NCBI RefSeq assembly: GCF_003833015.1
Contig: NZ_RJLQ01000020.1
Location: 16,828 to 80,827, forward strand
DNA length: 64,000 bases
Direction of reading: 5' to 3'
DNA from: Clostridium sp. E02
GTDB lineage: Bacteria; Bacillota; Clostridia; Lachnospirales; Lachnospiraceae
The position numbers and the translations under genes were made by a program. Of this stretch, positions 55,062 through 63,942 are shown piece by piece. Below the pieces are notes generated by a model. The model was not told where the DNA came from. It saw only the letters and a list, made by a program, of their open reading frames with translations, and ran no database searches. Numbering within the stretch: position 1 is the stretch's first letter; each line of letters begins with the position of its first letter.

Positions 55062-55985
55062 TTGAGTAAATTTGTAATCGAAACAAATAATTTGACCAAG
55101 CAATATGGGGAACAAAAAAGTGTTGCTAATTTAAGCATTCATGTGAAAAAAGGAAGAATTTATGGTTTGTTAGGTCGCAATGGAGCAGGAAAAACGACTA
55201 CTATGAAAATGCTATTGGGGCTAACGAGTCCAACATCTGGCGAAGTCCGTATTTTTGATAAAAATATGCATAGGAATGAAAAAAGAATTCTTTCTAGAAT
55301 TGGAAACCTGATTGAATCACCAGGTTTTTATCCAAACCTAACAGGTACCGAGAATCTTAAGATTATGGCAAGACTCCGGGGAGTAACGGGTAGCAATGCC
55401 ATAAAAAATGCGTTTGATGTGGTGGGATTGCCTTATAACAATAATAAACTTTTTTCACAGTATTCACTTGGTATGAAGCAACGGCTTGGGATTGCAAATG
55501 CTATTTTGCATGATCCGGAACTTTTGATTTTAGACGAACCAATTAATGGACTAGATCCTATAGGTATCGTAGAAGTCCGTGATTTCATAAAGCGGCTTAG
55601 CACAGAACAAGGTAAAACTATTCTAATCTCAAGCCATATTTTATCTGAAATAGCTCTTCTGGCCGACGATATTGGCATTATAGATCATGGTGTTTTACTG
55701 GAAGAAGAAAGCTTGAAGGAGTTAGAAAAAAGAAACAGCAGATATGTTCATTTTATTGTTACAGATACGTCGCAGGCTGTCCGTATTTTAGAAGCTGACT
55801 TTCATACTACGAATTTTCATATTGATGATAACCATAATATACGGATTTATGATACAGATATAGATGTAGCCGCGCTTACACGCAAGTGGATTGAAAGCGG
55901 AATCGACCTATTAGAAGCGCATACTCAAAATGATACGTTAGAGGATTATTTTAAGCATGTCACCGGAGGTGAGGGAATTGCTTGA
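55062..55985 (+). CDS. Lantibiotic immunity ABC ATPase, LanF/BcrA-like
   Basis: The 307-residue ATPase has Walker A GRNGAGKTTTMKMLLGL, signature YSLGMKQRLGIA and Walker B LLILDEPINGLDPIGI, the BcrA/LanF pattern. A frame extension to ATG 55032 exists, but TTG 55062 has GAGGAGG upstream, and the longer start would leave the predicted transcript start inside the gene. Together with the two permeases that follow, it should expel lantibiotic from the membrane. Confidence 0.87.
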   Translation: MSKFVIETNNLTKQYGEQKSVANLSIHVKKGRIYGLLGRNGAGKTTTMKMLLGLTSPTSGEVRIFDKNMHRNEKRILSRIGNLIESPGFYPNLTGTENLKIMARLRGVTGSNAIKNAFDVVGLPYNNNKLFSQYSLGMKQRLGIANAILHDPELLILDEPINGLDPIGIVEVRDFIKRLSTEQGKTILISSHILSEIALLADDIGIIDHGVLLEEESLKELEKRNSRYVHFIVTDTSQAVRILEADFHTTNFHIDDNHNIRIYDTDIDVAALTRKWIESGIDLLEAHTQNDTLEDYFKHVTGGEGIA

Positions 55986-56739
55986 TTTAATTATTTGTGA
56001 ATTTGCTAAAATCAAACGACAGAAATTTATTTTATTTTGTATGTTAGCCGCTTTTCTCTTTCCGATTCCCTTGACTGTATTGATAGCAAAAGACAGTTTA
56101 CAGTTTGAACAACTTTTTAAATTAGTTGTTACTTTTGGAGATTTTCTTCTTTTGCCATGTGTACTAAGTGTAGTGGCAAGTATTCTGTTCTTCATGGAAA
56201 GAGATAGCGACATGTTAAAAAGTCTTTTAACTGTACCAGTTTTCAAATCCAAACTTGTAGCAGCAAAGTTGTTTGTGCTTTTAATTGTTGCTATATTATA
56301 TTCCATAACTGGATTAGGAGCTACAATTATTGGCGGACTAGTTGTTGGAGCTGTGGAAGGAGTGGTTTTTAAATTAGGACTAAGCGTAATCCTTGGAATG
56401 ATGTTGTTTGTTTCCATTCTCCCTGTGGTTATTCTAATCGTCTATTTTAACAAGAGTTATATTTTTTCTATACTAATTGCCTTTATCTATTCTATCTTAA
56501 ATTTTGGCATCTCACTTAACATGTTAAACTTTGCTCCTAACAATGCTCTCATTACTGTATTGCCCATTCCCGTTATTATGCGTTGGTGGACATCTTACTG
56601 GAGCGGACTTACGAAAGAATATCTTGTGATGAGAAAACCCTATATGCTGTCTACTTTGGTTTGTGCAGGTATATTGTTTTTGATAGCAGCAATATCAGTT
56701 CTGCTTATTACATTCATATATAAAAAGCAGGAAGATTAG
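55978..56739 (+). CDS. Lantibiotic immunity permease 1, LanE-like
   Basis: The permease of about 253 residues has six predicted membrane helices and an N-terminal amphipathic segment (LIICEFAKIKRQKF) usual for LanE/BcrB proteins. An ATG lies at 55957, but GGAGGTGAGG sits just before TTG 55978, giving the familiar 8-nt overlap with the ATPase gene. It pairs with the next permease. Confidence 0.8.
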   Translation: MLDLIICEFAKIKRQKFILFCMLAAFLFPIPLTVLIAKDSLQFEQLFKLVVTFGDFLLLPCVLSVVASILFFMERDSDMLKSLLTVPVFKSKLVAAKLFVLLIVAILYSITGLGATIIGGLVVGAVEGVVFKLGLSVILGMMLFVSILPVVILIVYFNKSYIFSILIAFIYSILNFGISLNMLNFAPNNALITVLPIPVIMRWWTSYWSGLTKEYLVMRKPYMLSTLVCAGILFLIAAISVLLITFIYKKQED

Positions 56740-56748
56740 GAGGAAACT

Positions 56749-57486
56749 ATGATTCATATAATTATCACAGAATTTCAAAAAATGAAACGTTACAGTATTC
56801 TTTGGGTTGGAATAGTGGCTGTTTTATTTTCAGCACTTTTAGCCCTCTTCCAGCAGAACAGTGGGAACGAAATAATGCTGTATGAAAGTTATACAAATAG
56901 TGTTATATGGAATAATTTCAGCATGTCTTTTCCGTTTATGATTGTTTTGATTGGAGGCTATATTATAAACCGTGAATATGTAGATCACACATGGAAGAAC
57001 TTGTTGACGATACCGATTCCATTCCGTAAATTATTGGCCGGAAAAGTGATTACGGTTGGTCTTATTACGGTCCTGTACGGCTTTTTGAGTTTTTTATGTA
57101 CCCTTGTCTTAGGTATGTTGTTCTGCAATGGGCACATCTCTTTGGCTCTTGTAATGAAATCACTCTTTCAACTCATCGGATTAGGGGTTTGCTGCTATCT
57201 GGCGGTGCTGCCTATTATTATATTCTTTAGTAGAAAACAAAATGGCTTTCTTGCGGGGACTGGATTGGCATTTGTTTACGGTTTTTGTGGTATATTCATT
57301 GCAGGCAGAACATTGACAGACTATTATCCGATTACCGCTGGTCTTGGAATTATCAAGTTTACGGGGGATGGTACACTAACGTTTAATCTTTTCTTAGAAT
57401 TTGGTGTCCTGTTTATTATGGCGGTAATATCAATCGTTATGTTGCTTAGTATAAGAGGTTCTGGGGAAAAACATGGAATTGAATAA
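56749..57486 (+). CDS. Lantibiotic immunity permease 2, LanG-like
   Basis: The 245-residue six-helix permease starts with IIITEFQKMKRYSILW, like its partner. It begins 9 nt after the first permease (SD TTAGGAGG). It completes a LanFEG transporter and is followed by a terminator before the lantibiotic structural gene. Confidence 0.82.
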   Translation: MIHIIITEFQKMKRYSILWVGIVAVLFSALLALFQQNSGNEIMLYESYTNSVIWNNFSMSFPFMIVLIGGYIINREYVDHTWKNLLTIPIPFRKLLAGKVITVGLITVLYGFLSFLCTLVLGMLFCNGHISLALVMKSLFQLIGLGVCCYLAVLPIIIFFSRKQNGFLAGTGLAFVYGFCGIFIAGRTLTDYYPITAGLGIIKFTGDGTLTFNLFLEFGVLFIMAVISIVMLLSIRGSGEKHGIE

Positions 57487-57531
57487 AACAACAACCAAAT
57501 ACAGAGACTCAGGAGGTGCTGTCTTTTACAA

Positions 57532-57550
57532 AAAAAGGCGGCGCCTTTTT
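57532..57550 (+). terminator. Terminator after the LanFEG operon
   Basis: AAAAAGGC (57532-57539), a 3-nt loop and GCCTTTTT (57543-57550). The A-rich left side may let it work in both directions. Confidence 0.75.
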
Positions 57551-57822
57551 GATATTCTAAAATCAACGAATGATACACTACATGACAATTTACATTTTTC
57601 ATATATGTAATTGATTAAATAGAACTATAATTAAAAAAATAAAAAAATAAATAATTATAATAAAGGCTTTACATTTTCTGAAATGAGAGTTATTATAAAT
57701 ATACAAACGAGACATTAATAAAAATAACATAACATTATAGAACGAGTCATTCATTAAGCTGTATTTCACAAATCTATGAAGATTTTTGAAATAAATACAA
57801 AATGGAAAGGGGGGAGAGGAAT
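57551..57822 (+). other. AT-rich leader region of the lanthipeptide gene
   Basis: This stretch is extremely AT-rich and holds no gene. It must contain the lanA promoter. None of the 11-bp-spaced CAAGGTT repeats of the LanFEG promoter is present, so control of lanA may differ. Confidence 0.4.
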
Positions 57823-58014
57823 ATGTCAAAAAATAGTATGATTAATGCTTGGAAAAATCCAATGCATCGTTTAGCTGACATAGAAAATCCAGCAGGAAAT
57901 GCAATTGTTGAACTTAATGATCTTGAATTAGATGATTTAACTGGAGCAGCTTCATCTGGAAATATTTGTACAGCTACAACAGAATGTACATATTGGAGCG
58001 CAATATGCTGCTAA
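57823..58014 (+). CDS. lanA: Class II lanthipeptide precursor with mersacidin-type lipid II motif
   Basis: The 63-residue peptide starts at ATG 57823 after GGGGGGAGAGG; a longer frame to 57802 is not needed. The leader ends in IVELNDLELDDLTGA, the class II double-Gly-type processing motif (Gly41-Ala42). The core has Cys49, Cys55, Cys62 and Cys63 with many Ser/Thr, and contains CTATTEC (49-55), matching the CTxTxEC ring of mersacidin, haloduracin alpha and lacticin 3147 A1 that binds lipid II. The tail TYWSAICC gives two adjacent C-terminal Cys. LanM and LanT genes follow. Confidence 0.9.
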   Translation: MSKNSMINAWKNPMHRLADIENPAGNAIVELNDLELDDLTGAASSGNICTATTECTYWSAICC

Positions 58015-58023
58015 TGTAAAAAA

Positions 58024-58062
58024 TGATATAAAGGGCTTAATAGCCCTTTATATCAATTTTTT
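58024..58062 (+). terminator. Strong terminator after lanA
   Basis: GATATAAAGGGCT (58024-58036) pairs perfectly with AGCCCTTTATATC (58041-58053) around TAAT, followed by a run of seven T. It would keep lanM and lanT expression well below lanA. Confidence 0.85.
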
Positions 58063-58161
58063 TAGTTTGAATTGTAAAATAAATAATAAGTTGTTAAACT
58101 TTTATACATAGATCACATTTTATAAAGAAAAAGTTAAAAATAAATACAAGGAGGGGCTTTA

Positions 58162-61100
58162 ATGAAAATTGATAAGTGGAAGTTAGGTACCTTTTCTGAT
58201 GAGAGAACAATAGAGAACATAAGATTAAGTGAAATAGAATTAAAAGAAAGCAGAGAAAGGCTTGTTTATCAAAAAAAATTTATAGGAATAGGAATCGATG
58301 AATTAAGTAAATATATAAAAAAAATAGGTATTAGTGAAGAGGATATTTTAAATTTACTTTCAGAAAAAAAATTTACAACTAAAAATAATCCCAATATTGA
58401 TACTTGGCTTAAGTTTAATGATGATCTGGAAAATAATACTTTTAATGATGAAAAGATTCCAACATTTAAGTGGAATCTTTCTGAACAATCAAATGTAGAG
58501 GATAAATCATTTTTTATTAATTTTTTAGAGCCTTTTATAAAGGTAGGGGTGGGAAGACTTAGAAAAAACATTAATGAAATACATAATAAATATTCCGAAG
58601 AATTAATCACAGAAAAAACAGAAAAGCAAATGATTGAAAAATTAGTACAAGAATTAATTAAATTATGTTTAAGAGTATTGGTTCTTGAACTAAATGTAGA
58701 AAGTCTGTCTGAAAATTTAAAAGGTGACACCGAAGAGGAAAAGCTTAATTATTATTATAATTATGTATTAAAAGATAAAGAGTATAGAAAAAAACTGTTG
58801 CTTGAATATCCTGTTCTATTTCGATTAATGGTTACTAAAATTGATTATTGGGTTTGTAATATGAGTCAATTAGTCGAGAATATTTTAAAGGATAAAGAAG
58901 AACTGAAGGTATATTTTAATAATGGGAATAATATTGGGGACCTTATAAAGATAGATATGGGATTGTCTGATGCACATAATAAGGGAAAGAGCGTTATTCA
59001 TTTAGTTTTTAATTCGGGTTTTAATATTATTTATAAGCCCAGATCTTTAAAAATAGATGAACAGTTTCAAGAATTTTTACAATGGTTTAATAACTCAGGG
59101 ATTAAGAAACAATTGTATATAACAAAGTTACTAAGTAAAAATGAGTATGGTTGGGTTGAATATATAGAGTATAAAACTTGTCTCGAAGAATCACAGGTAC
59201 AAGATTACTATTGGAGATTAGGAGCTCTACTATGCATATTATATATTTTTAGAGCTACAGATTTTCATTATGAAAATATAATAGCATGTAGAGACCAACC
59301 AGTGTTAATAGATTTAGAAGCACTTTTTCATAATGTATCATTGTATAATAAAAATGAAACCGCATATGATAATGTAGCATCTGTTATTGAAAAGTCTGTC
59401 ATAAGAGTAGGGATATTACCAGTTAAATCATGGGGAAAGAATGGAGCTGATGGTGTAGATATTAGTGGAATTGGTGGACAAAAAAATCAAATTGTTAAAA
59501 TAAAAACTCCTATTTTAAAAGATATGAATTCTACTACTATGCATTTTTCATATGATTATGGTAAAATAATTGGTTCAAAGAACAGGCCTACATTTAATGG
59601 GAATGACATAAATACAATAGAATATAAAAGTATAATTAGCCAAGCTTTTAATGAAACATATAATCATCTTATGAACTTAAGAAAAGAACTCAGGAGTGAA
59701 ATATTAAAATTTAATAATATTGAAGTAAGATTAATTGTCCGATTTACTCAAAAGTACTCCTCTCTTTTACAAATTTCAACACATCCGGATTTTTTGAGAA
59801 GCGGTTTGGACAGAGAAATGTTATTTGGTAAGTTGTGGAGTGACACAGTGTCATTACCTAAATTGAAAGAAGTAATTGAATTTGAAAAACAAGACCTTCT
59901 TCTTGGTGATATCCCGTATTTTAAAAGTAAGCCAGGTGAACTAAATATATACAACAACAATGGACAGTGTATTAAGAACTTTTATAACAAAACATGCATG
60001 GATGCAGTTTTGAATTTAGTAGATAATCTTAGCAAAAAAGATTGTGAGTTACAATGTGAATTTATAAATACAACTATGACATCTCTTGATCTCGAAGATG
60101 TTAAAAATAATAAAATTATTAAATTAAAAAAGCTGTCAGAGGGTGAAAAGAGAATATTGCATGATGACTATTTGAAAGCTTCAATTATGCTTGGGGAATA
60201 CTTGATGGAAAGAGCATATTATGGAATGAATGAAGGAGAAGAGGATATATCTTGGATATCAATTAATGTAGTTGGAGAAAAAGAATCTGAGTGGAGTATC
60301 AAACCTATAGGAACAAGTATATATGAAGGATTATGTGGAATTGCACTATATTATGCTCATTTAGCAAAAGTTACTAATAGGCAGGATTTTTTAGAAATTG
60401 CAGAAAAGGTACTAATTCCATTAAAGAAACAGTTGAAGGTTGAAAGGCAATCTTATAAAAATTCTGAAATAGGCGCATATGCAGGAGATGCATCCTTAAT
60501 ATATACATTGCTAAATTTGGCTAAAATGTGGAAAGATGATAAGCTATTAATTGAAATCATTGATATGTTAAAATATTTAGAACCTCAAATTGAATATGAT
60601 GAGAATTATGATATCATTTCAGGTTCAGCAGGCTGCATTATAGTTTTGTTAAAATTGTATAAAGAAACAAAGGATCACTATGCTCTTGATTTAGCAATCA
60701 AATGTGGTGAAAAACTTTTAAAGGAGTCTATGAATATTGATGGTGGACTTGGCTGGCAGCCAAAGGTTGCATCAAATGCATTAGCAGGCTTCTCACATGG
60801 AGCAGCGGGTATTTCCTGGGCGTTATACAATCTTGGAGATGTAAGTGGGATCGATAAATTCACAAAAGCAGGGCATAAGGCTTTAATGTTTGAGAGATCT
60901 TTATTTTGCGAAGAGAGAGGAAACTGGGCTGACAGAAGAGCCTTTGATGGGGTTGTTAATGAAGATTTAGTACCTGTAGCTTGGTGCCATGGTGCACCAG
61001 GAGTGTTATTGGGAAGATTATTAACAAGACCATATATAAAATCAAAAGAAGAACTTGAATCCATAGATAAAGAAATAAATATAGCATTAAATACAACTAC

Positions 61101-61404
61101 TAAATATGGATTTGGAAGAAGTGATTGTTTATGTCATGGAGACTTAGGAAATATTGAAATCTTGAATTATGCAAGCCAATGTTTAGGCAGAGATGATTTG
61201 AAAGATTTAACAACTAACTACAGCAGAATAGTGGTTGAGAGAATATTAAATCAGCAATGGCAATGTGGATTGCCGCATCAAAAAGATGTTCCCGGAGGAA
61301 TGTTGGGAATTGCTGGGATAGGATTATCTTTATTAAAATTATATGATCCAGATTTAGTAATTGCATTAACAAGACTCGAGGGGCCAATAACAGCGGATAA
61401 ATAG
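58162..61404 (+). CDS. lanM: Class II lanthipeptide synthetase LanM
   Basis: In this 1080-residue protein the N-terminal two thirds is the dehydratase domain (kinase-like VIHLVFNSGFNIIYKPRSL; TDFHYENII; LIDLEALFHN). The C-terminal third is the LanC-like cyclase with zinc ligands Cys942 (WCHGAPG), Cys991 and His992 (CLCHGD). It dehydrates Ser/Thr in the LanA core and closes the thioether rings. The length is normal for the family (900-1100). SD AAGGAGGGG precedes the ATG. Confidence 0.95.
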   Translation: MKIDKWKLGTFSDERTIENIRLSEIELKESRERLVYQKKFIGIGIDELSKYIKKIGISEEDILNLLSEKKFTTKNNPNIDTWLKFNDDLENNTFNDEKIPTFKWNLSEQSNVEDKSFFINFLEPFIKVGVGRLRKNINEIHNKYSEELITEKTEKQMIEKLVQELIKLCLRVLVLELNVESLSENLKGDTEEEKLNYYYNYVLKDKEYRKKLLLEYPVLFRLMVTKIDYWVCNMSQLVENILKDKEELKVYFNNGNNIGDLIKIDMGLSDAHNKGKSVIHLVFNSGFNIIYKPRSLKIDEQFQEFLQWFNNSGIKKQLYITKLLSKNEYGWVEYIEYKTCLEESQVQDYYWRLGALLCILYIFRATDFHYENIIACRDQPVLIDLEALFHNVSLYNKNETAYDNVASVIEKSVIRVGILPVKSWGKNGADGVDISGIGGQKNQIVKIKTPILKDMNSTTMHFSYDYGKIIGSKNRPTFNGNDINTIEYKSIISQAFNETYNHLMNLRKELRSEILKFNNIEVRLIVRFTQKYSSLLQISTHPDFLRSGLDREMLFGKLWSDTVSLPKLKEVIEFEKQDLLLGDIPYFKSKPGELNIYNNNGQCIKNFYNKTCMDAVLNLVDNLSKKDCELQCEFINTTMTSLDLEDVKNNKIIKLKKLSEGEKRILHDDYLKASIMLGEYLMERAYYGMNEGEEDISWISINVVGEKESEWSIKPIGTSIYEGLCGIALYYAHLAKVTNRQDFLEIAEKVLIPLKKQLKVERQSYKNSEIGAYAGDASLIYTLLNLAKMWKDDKLLIEIIDMLKYLEPQIEYDENYDIISGSAGCIIVLLKLYKETKDHYALDLAIKCGEKLLKESMNIDGGLGWQPKVASNALAGFSHGAAGISWALYNLGDVSGIDKFTKAGHKALMFERSLFCEERGNWADRRAFDGVVNEDLVPVAWCHGAPGVLLGRLLTRPYIKSKEELESIDKEINIALNTTTKYGFGRSDCLCHGDLGNIEILNYASQCLGRDDLKDLTTNYSRIVVERILNQQWQCGLPHQKDVPGGMLGIAGIGLSLLKLYDPDLVIALTRLEGPITADK

Positions 61405-61431
61405 CATTATAAAGAAAAGTGGGGGGCAGTC

Positions 61432-63513
61432 TTGATAAATATTTTAAAACATAAAGCTCCATTTATAAAACAAGGAAATAATACTGAATGTGGTGCCGCA
61501 TGTCTTACAATGATATTACATTATTATGGTAACTATATTGAGATGGACAAAATAAGTGAAGCGTGTGGTATAAATAGAGATGGGATTACTATTAAGACTT
61601 TAAAATATGTAGCTGAAAATAATGGCTTAAACTGCAAAGCATATAAAGTGAATCATTTAAATGATTTGAAGCATAATATTATTTTTCCTATTATAATGCT
61701 AATCAAAGAAAATCATTTCATTGTAATTGAAAATATTATAAATGACAAGTACTTTATAATAGACCCAAATATTGGAAGAAAGACACTTAGGGAAAATGAA
61801 ATCAAACAGGTATTTTTAGGATTTATAGTTACTTTAAAGCCTAAAAATACTTTTATGACAGACAGGAAAAAAAATAAATGGAATGTAATAATCGAAATAC
61901 TAAAAAATCAAAAGAGTAATTTATACTTTATAATGATTATTTCTATTATAATAAGATTGTGTATAATTTATATTCCATTTATGGCTAAATATTTAGTAGA
62001 TTATATAATTGCGAAACAGAGAGTTGAAATGATTGATAAAGTATGCATATTGAATTTAATCATTATTTTTATATATGCAATTGGGCTATATTATAGAAAT
62101 AAAAGAATTATAAAATTAAAGTATACTTTAAATAATGTCATTATGAAAAAATATATTTATAAAGTTTTTTATCTTCCTATGAATTTTTTTGAATTAAAAA
62201 ATACAAATGAATTAACAAATTTATTAGATAAAACAAAATTTATAACTAAAACTATATGTAAAGTGTTTGATTCTTTGATCCCTAATATATTAATGACAAT
62301 TTTACTGGGAGTTTTTATGTTTGCTAATTCATTTAAATTGTCATTAATTGTAATGATTATTTTATTAATTAATTATATTATTTATTTTTTGTACTCAATT
62401 AAACTTGACAAAAATCACGAAAATCTAATATTTAAAACAAATTTTTTTATAAATGAAAGTCTAAGACGAATTAATCTAATAAAATGCAATGGAATAGAAA
62501 AAAACGTTGTTAATAGTTTTGATAATATATATAGTTTTGAGTTAAAGCAGTCTTATAAAAAAGAACAAGTGAATATTTTTAATTCAAATTTATTATCATG
62601 TGGGAACTTAATTACATCGATTATTATAATTTGTGTAGGCGCAAATGAAATTGCCCAATCCTATTTATCAATAGATAATTTTTTGATATTTATATCATTT
62701 ACAATTTTATTTGTCTACATGGCTGAAATTATTATTAATAGTATTTATAAGGGTAAAAAAATGATGCTTGTTTTAAATAAATTTCTAGAATTAATGAATT
62801 ATGTAGAAGATAATGTCGCTCACGTTAATAATAAAAAAAGGATTGAAAAAATAGAAACTGTTGAGTTTAATCACGTATCTTTTTCTTATAATAAACCAGA
62901 TAATCTAATTTTAAAAGATATAACGTTCAAAATTAATAAGGGTGAAAGGGTAGTTATAACAGGTTCATCAGGGGTAGGAAAAACCACTTTAATAAAATTA
63001 GTACTAGGACTTTATAAACCATACAGTGGTGAAATAAAGATAAATGGCATAGATTTAAACAATATTAATTTGGAATTTTTTAGACAAAATTTAGGAATAG
63101 TAACGCAAGAATCATATTTTTACAATGATACAATTCGAAATAATATTGATATTTCTTGCAGCATGCAATTGGAAGATATAAGAGAAGCTGCTAAAATAGC
63201 ATGTGTTGATGACGAATTCATGAATTTTCCATTGAAATATAATACGTACATTGGACATGAAGGAAGAAATATATCTGATGGAGAAAAAAGAAGGATTGCT
63301 GTTGCTAGGGCACTTATAAATAAACCTTCTATTGTTATATTTGATGAAGGTATAACTGAACTAGATGCTATTTTACAAAAGCAAATACGTGAAAAACTGG
63401 ATGAGCTAAATAAAACTCAGATCTACATAAAAAAGGAAATTACTTCGTTCCAGAATATTGATAAAGTTTTTTTTATTAGGGATGGAAAAATGATTCAAAA
63501 TGTTAAGTTGTAA
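61432..63513 (+). CDS. lanT: Lanthipeptide transporter LanT with C39 peptidase, variant ATPase
   Basis: The 693-residue protein has a C39 peptidase with Cys20 (ECGAAC), His95 (ENHFIVIE) and Asp111 (IIDPNIGR), then six helices (about 160-440), then an ATPase with Walker A GSSGVGKTT. The signature is changed to ISDGEKRR, Walker B is VIFDEGITELD, and the switch histidine region reads IYIKKEITS instead of the usual THR/SHR. The start is TTG 61432 after GGGGGG. It should cleave the leader after the GA site and export the lanthipeptide. Confidence 0.9.
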   Translation: MINILKHKAPFIKQGNNTECGAACLTMILHYYGNYIEMDKISEACGINRDGITIKTLKYVAENNGLNCKAYKVNHLNDLKHNIIFPIIMLIKENHFIVIENIINDKYFIIDPNIGRKTLRENEIKQVFLGFIVTLKPKNTFMTDRKKNKWNVIIEILKNQKSNLYFIMIISIIIRLCIIYIPFMAKYLVDYIIAKQRVEMIDKVCILNLIIIFIYAIGLYYRNKRIIKLKYTLNNVIMKKYIYKVFYLPMNFFELKNTNELTNLLDKTKFITKTICKVFDSLIPNILMTILLGVFMFANSFKLSLIVMIILLINYIIYFLYSIKLDKNHENLIFKTNFFINESLRRINLIKCNGIEKNVVNSFDNIYSFELKQSYKKEQVNIFNSNLLSCGNLITSIIIICVGANEIAQSYLSIDNFLIFISFTILFVYMAEIIINSIYKGKKMMLVLNKFLELMNYVEDNVAHVNNKKRIEKIETVEFNHVSFSYNKPDNLILKDITFKINKGERVVITGSSGVGKTTLIKLVLGLYKPYSGEIKINGIDLNNINLEFFRQNLGIVTQESYFYNDTIRNNIDISCSMQLEDIREAAKIACVDDEFMNFPLKYNTYIGHEGRNISDGEKRRIAVARALINKPSIVIFDEGITELDAILQKQIREKLDELNKTQIYIKKEITSFQNIDKVFFIRDGKMIQNVKL

Positions 63514-63537
63514 TAAATTTTGTGTATTCTAATCATG

Positions 63538-63610
63538 ACCACCCGTCAAACGGGTGGTTTGTTCTGAGGCTATAAGCCTCTGTTACCGGCCAGCGCCTAA
63601 AGACGCTGGC
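63538..63610 (+). mobile_element. Stem-loop array resembling an IS200/IS605-type element end
   Basis: Three perfect hairpins lie in a row: ACCACCCGT/ACGGGTGGT (63538-63558), GAGGCT/AGCCTC (63566-63580) and GCCAGCG/CGCTGGC (63589-63610). The flank TTTTGTGTATTCTAATCATGACCACC and this set look to me like the structured ends of IS200/IS605 elements in Clostridia, recalled from memory. No tnpA or tnpB is in the window, so this would be a remnant, a MITE-like derivative or an RNA element. Confidence 0.4.
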
Positions 63611-63738
63611 TTTCACTTTGTTCAAGCCTTAACAATCAGTCTGAATGCTTTCACATGGGAAGCATGTGATGTGTGAAAAAACAATTACATCCAATCAACT
63701 AGAACTCAATAAATTAGTAGAGATTGCTGACAAAAACC

Positions 63739-63867
63739 ATGTCGTTTTACAGCTTTCGGGAACTACTATTTCTTGTAATCTTTGTTAGCATTGCAGTTAT
63801 TGCAATTATTGATACTGTCAATAGTTTTGCGCAAATTAAATTTCAACTTAACCGCCTTGATCATCTA
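63739..63867 (+). pseudogene. Fragment of a second copy of the lantibiotic histidine kinase
   Basis: The frame reads MSFYSFRELLFLVIFVSIAV, then IAIIDTVNS and FQLNRLDHL. It matches the N-terminus of the kinase at 53993 (LPFLVILVSIAVSAVISALL; KLKLNDI), and the DNA is also alike (TTAGCATTGCAGTTA is identical in both). The match stops near 63867 where a long inverted repeat begins. It is therefore the broken start of a related kinase gene. Confidence 0.6.
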
Positions 63868-63942
63868 GTACCGGTCCGCTCAGGTAAAGTCAAGAGTGCT
63901 TGCACTTGTCTTGCTCTTGACCTTACCTGGGCAGACTGGTAC
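63868..63942. repeat. Long imperfect inverted repeat (29-bp arms)
   Basis: Arms 63868-63896 and 63914-63942 match at 25 of 29 positions around a 17-nt spacer; the longest perfect parts are GTCAAGAG and CAGGTAA. It is much richer in GC than its surroundings and interrupts the kinase fragment. It could be a mobile element end or a structured RNA continuing outside the window. Confidence 0.6.

Noticed and set aside
57516..57560. 14-codon GTG ORF after AGGAGGT downstream of the LanFEG permease
   Set aside because: It runs through the terminator hairpin and has no plausible peptide features; considered chance.
63670..63789. 39-codon ORF (MCEKTITSNQLELNKL...) overlapping the kinase fragment
   Set aside because: There is no Shine-Dalgarno site and it shares DNA with the kinase remnant in another frame; the context is rearranged DNA.
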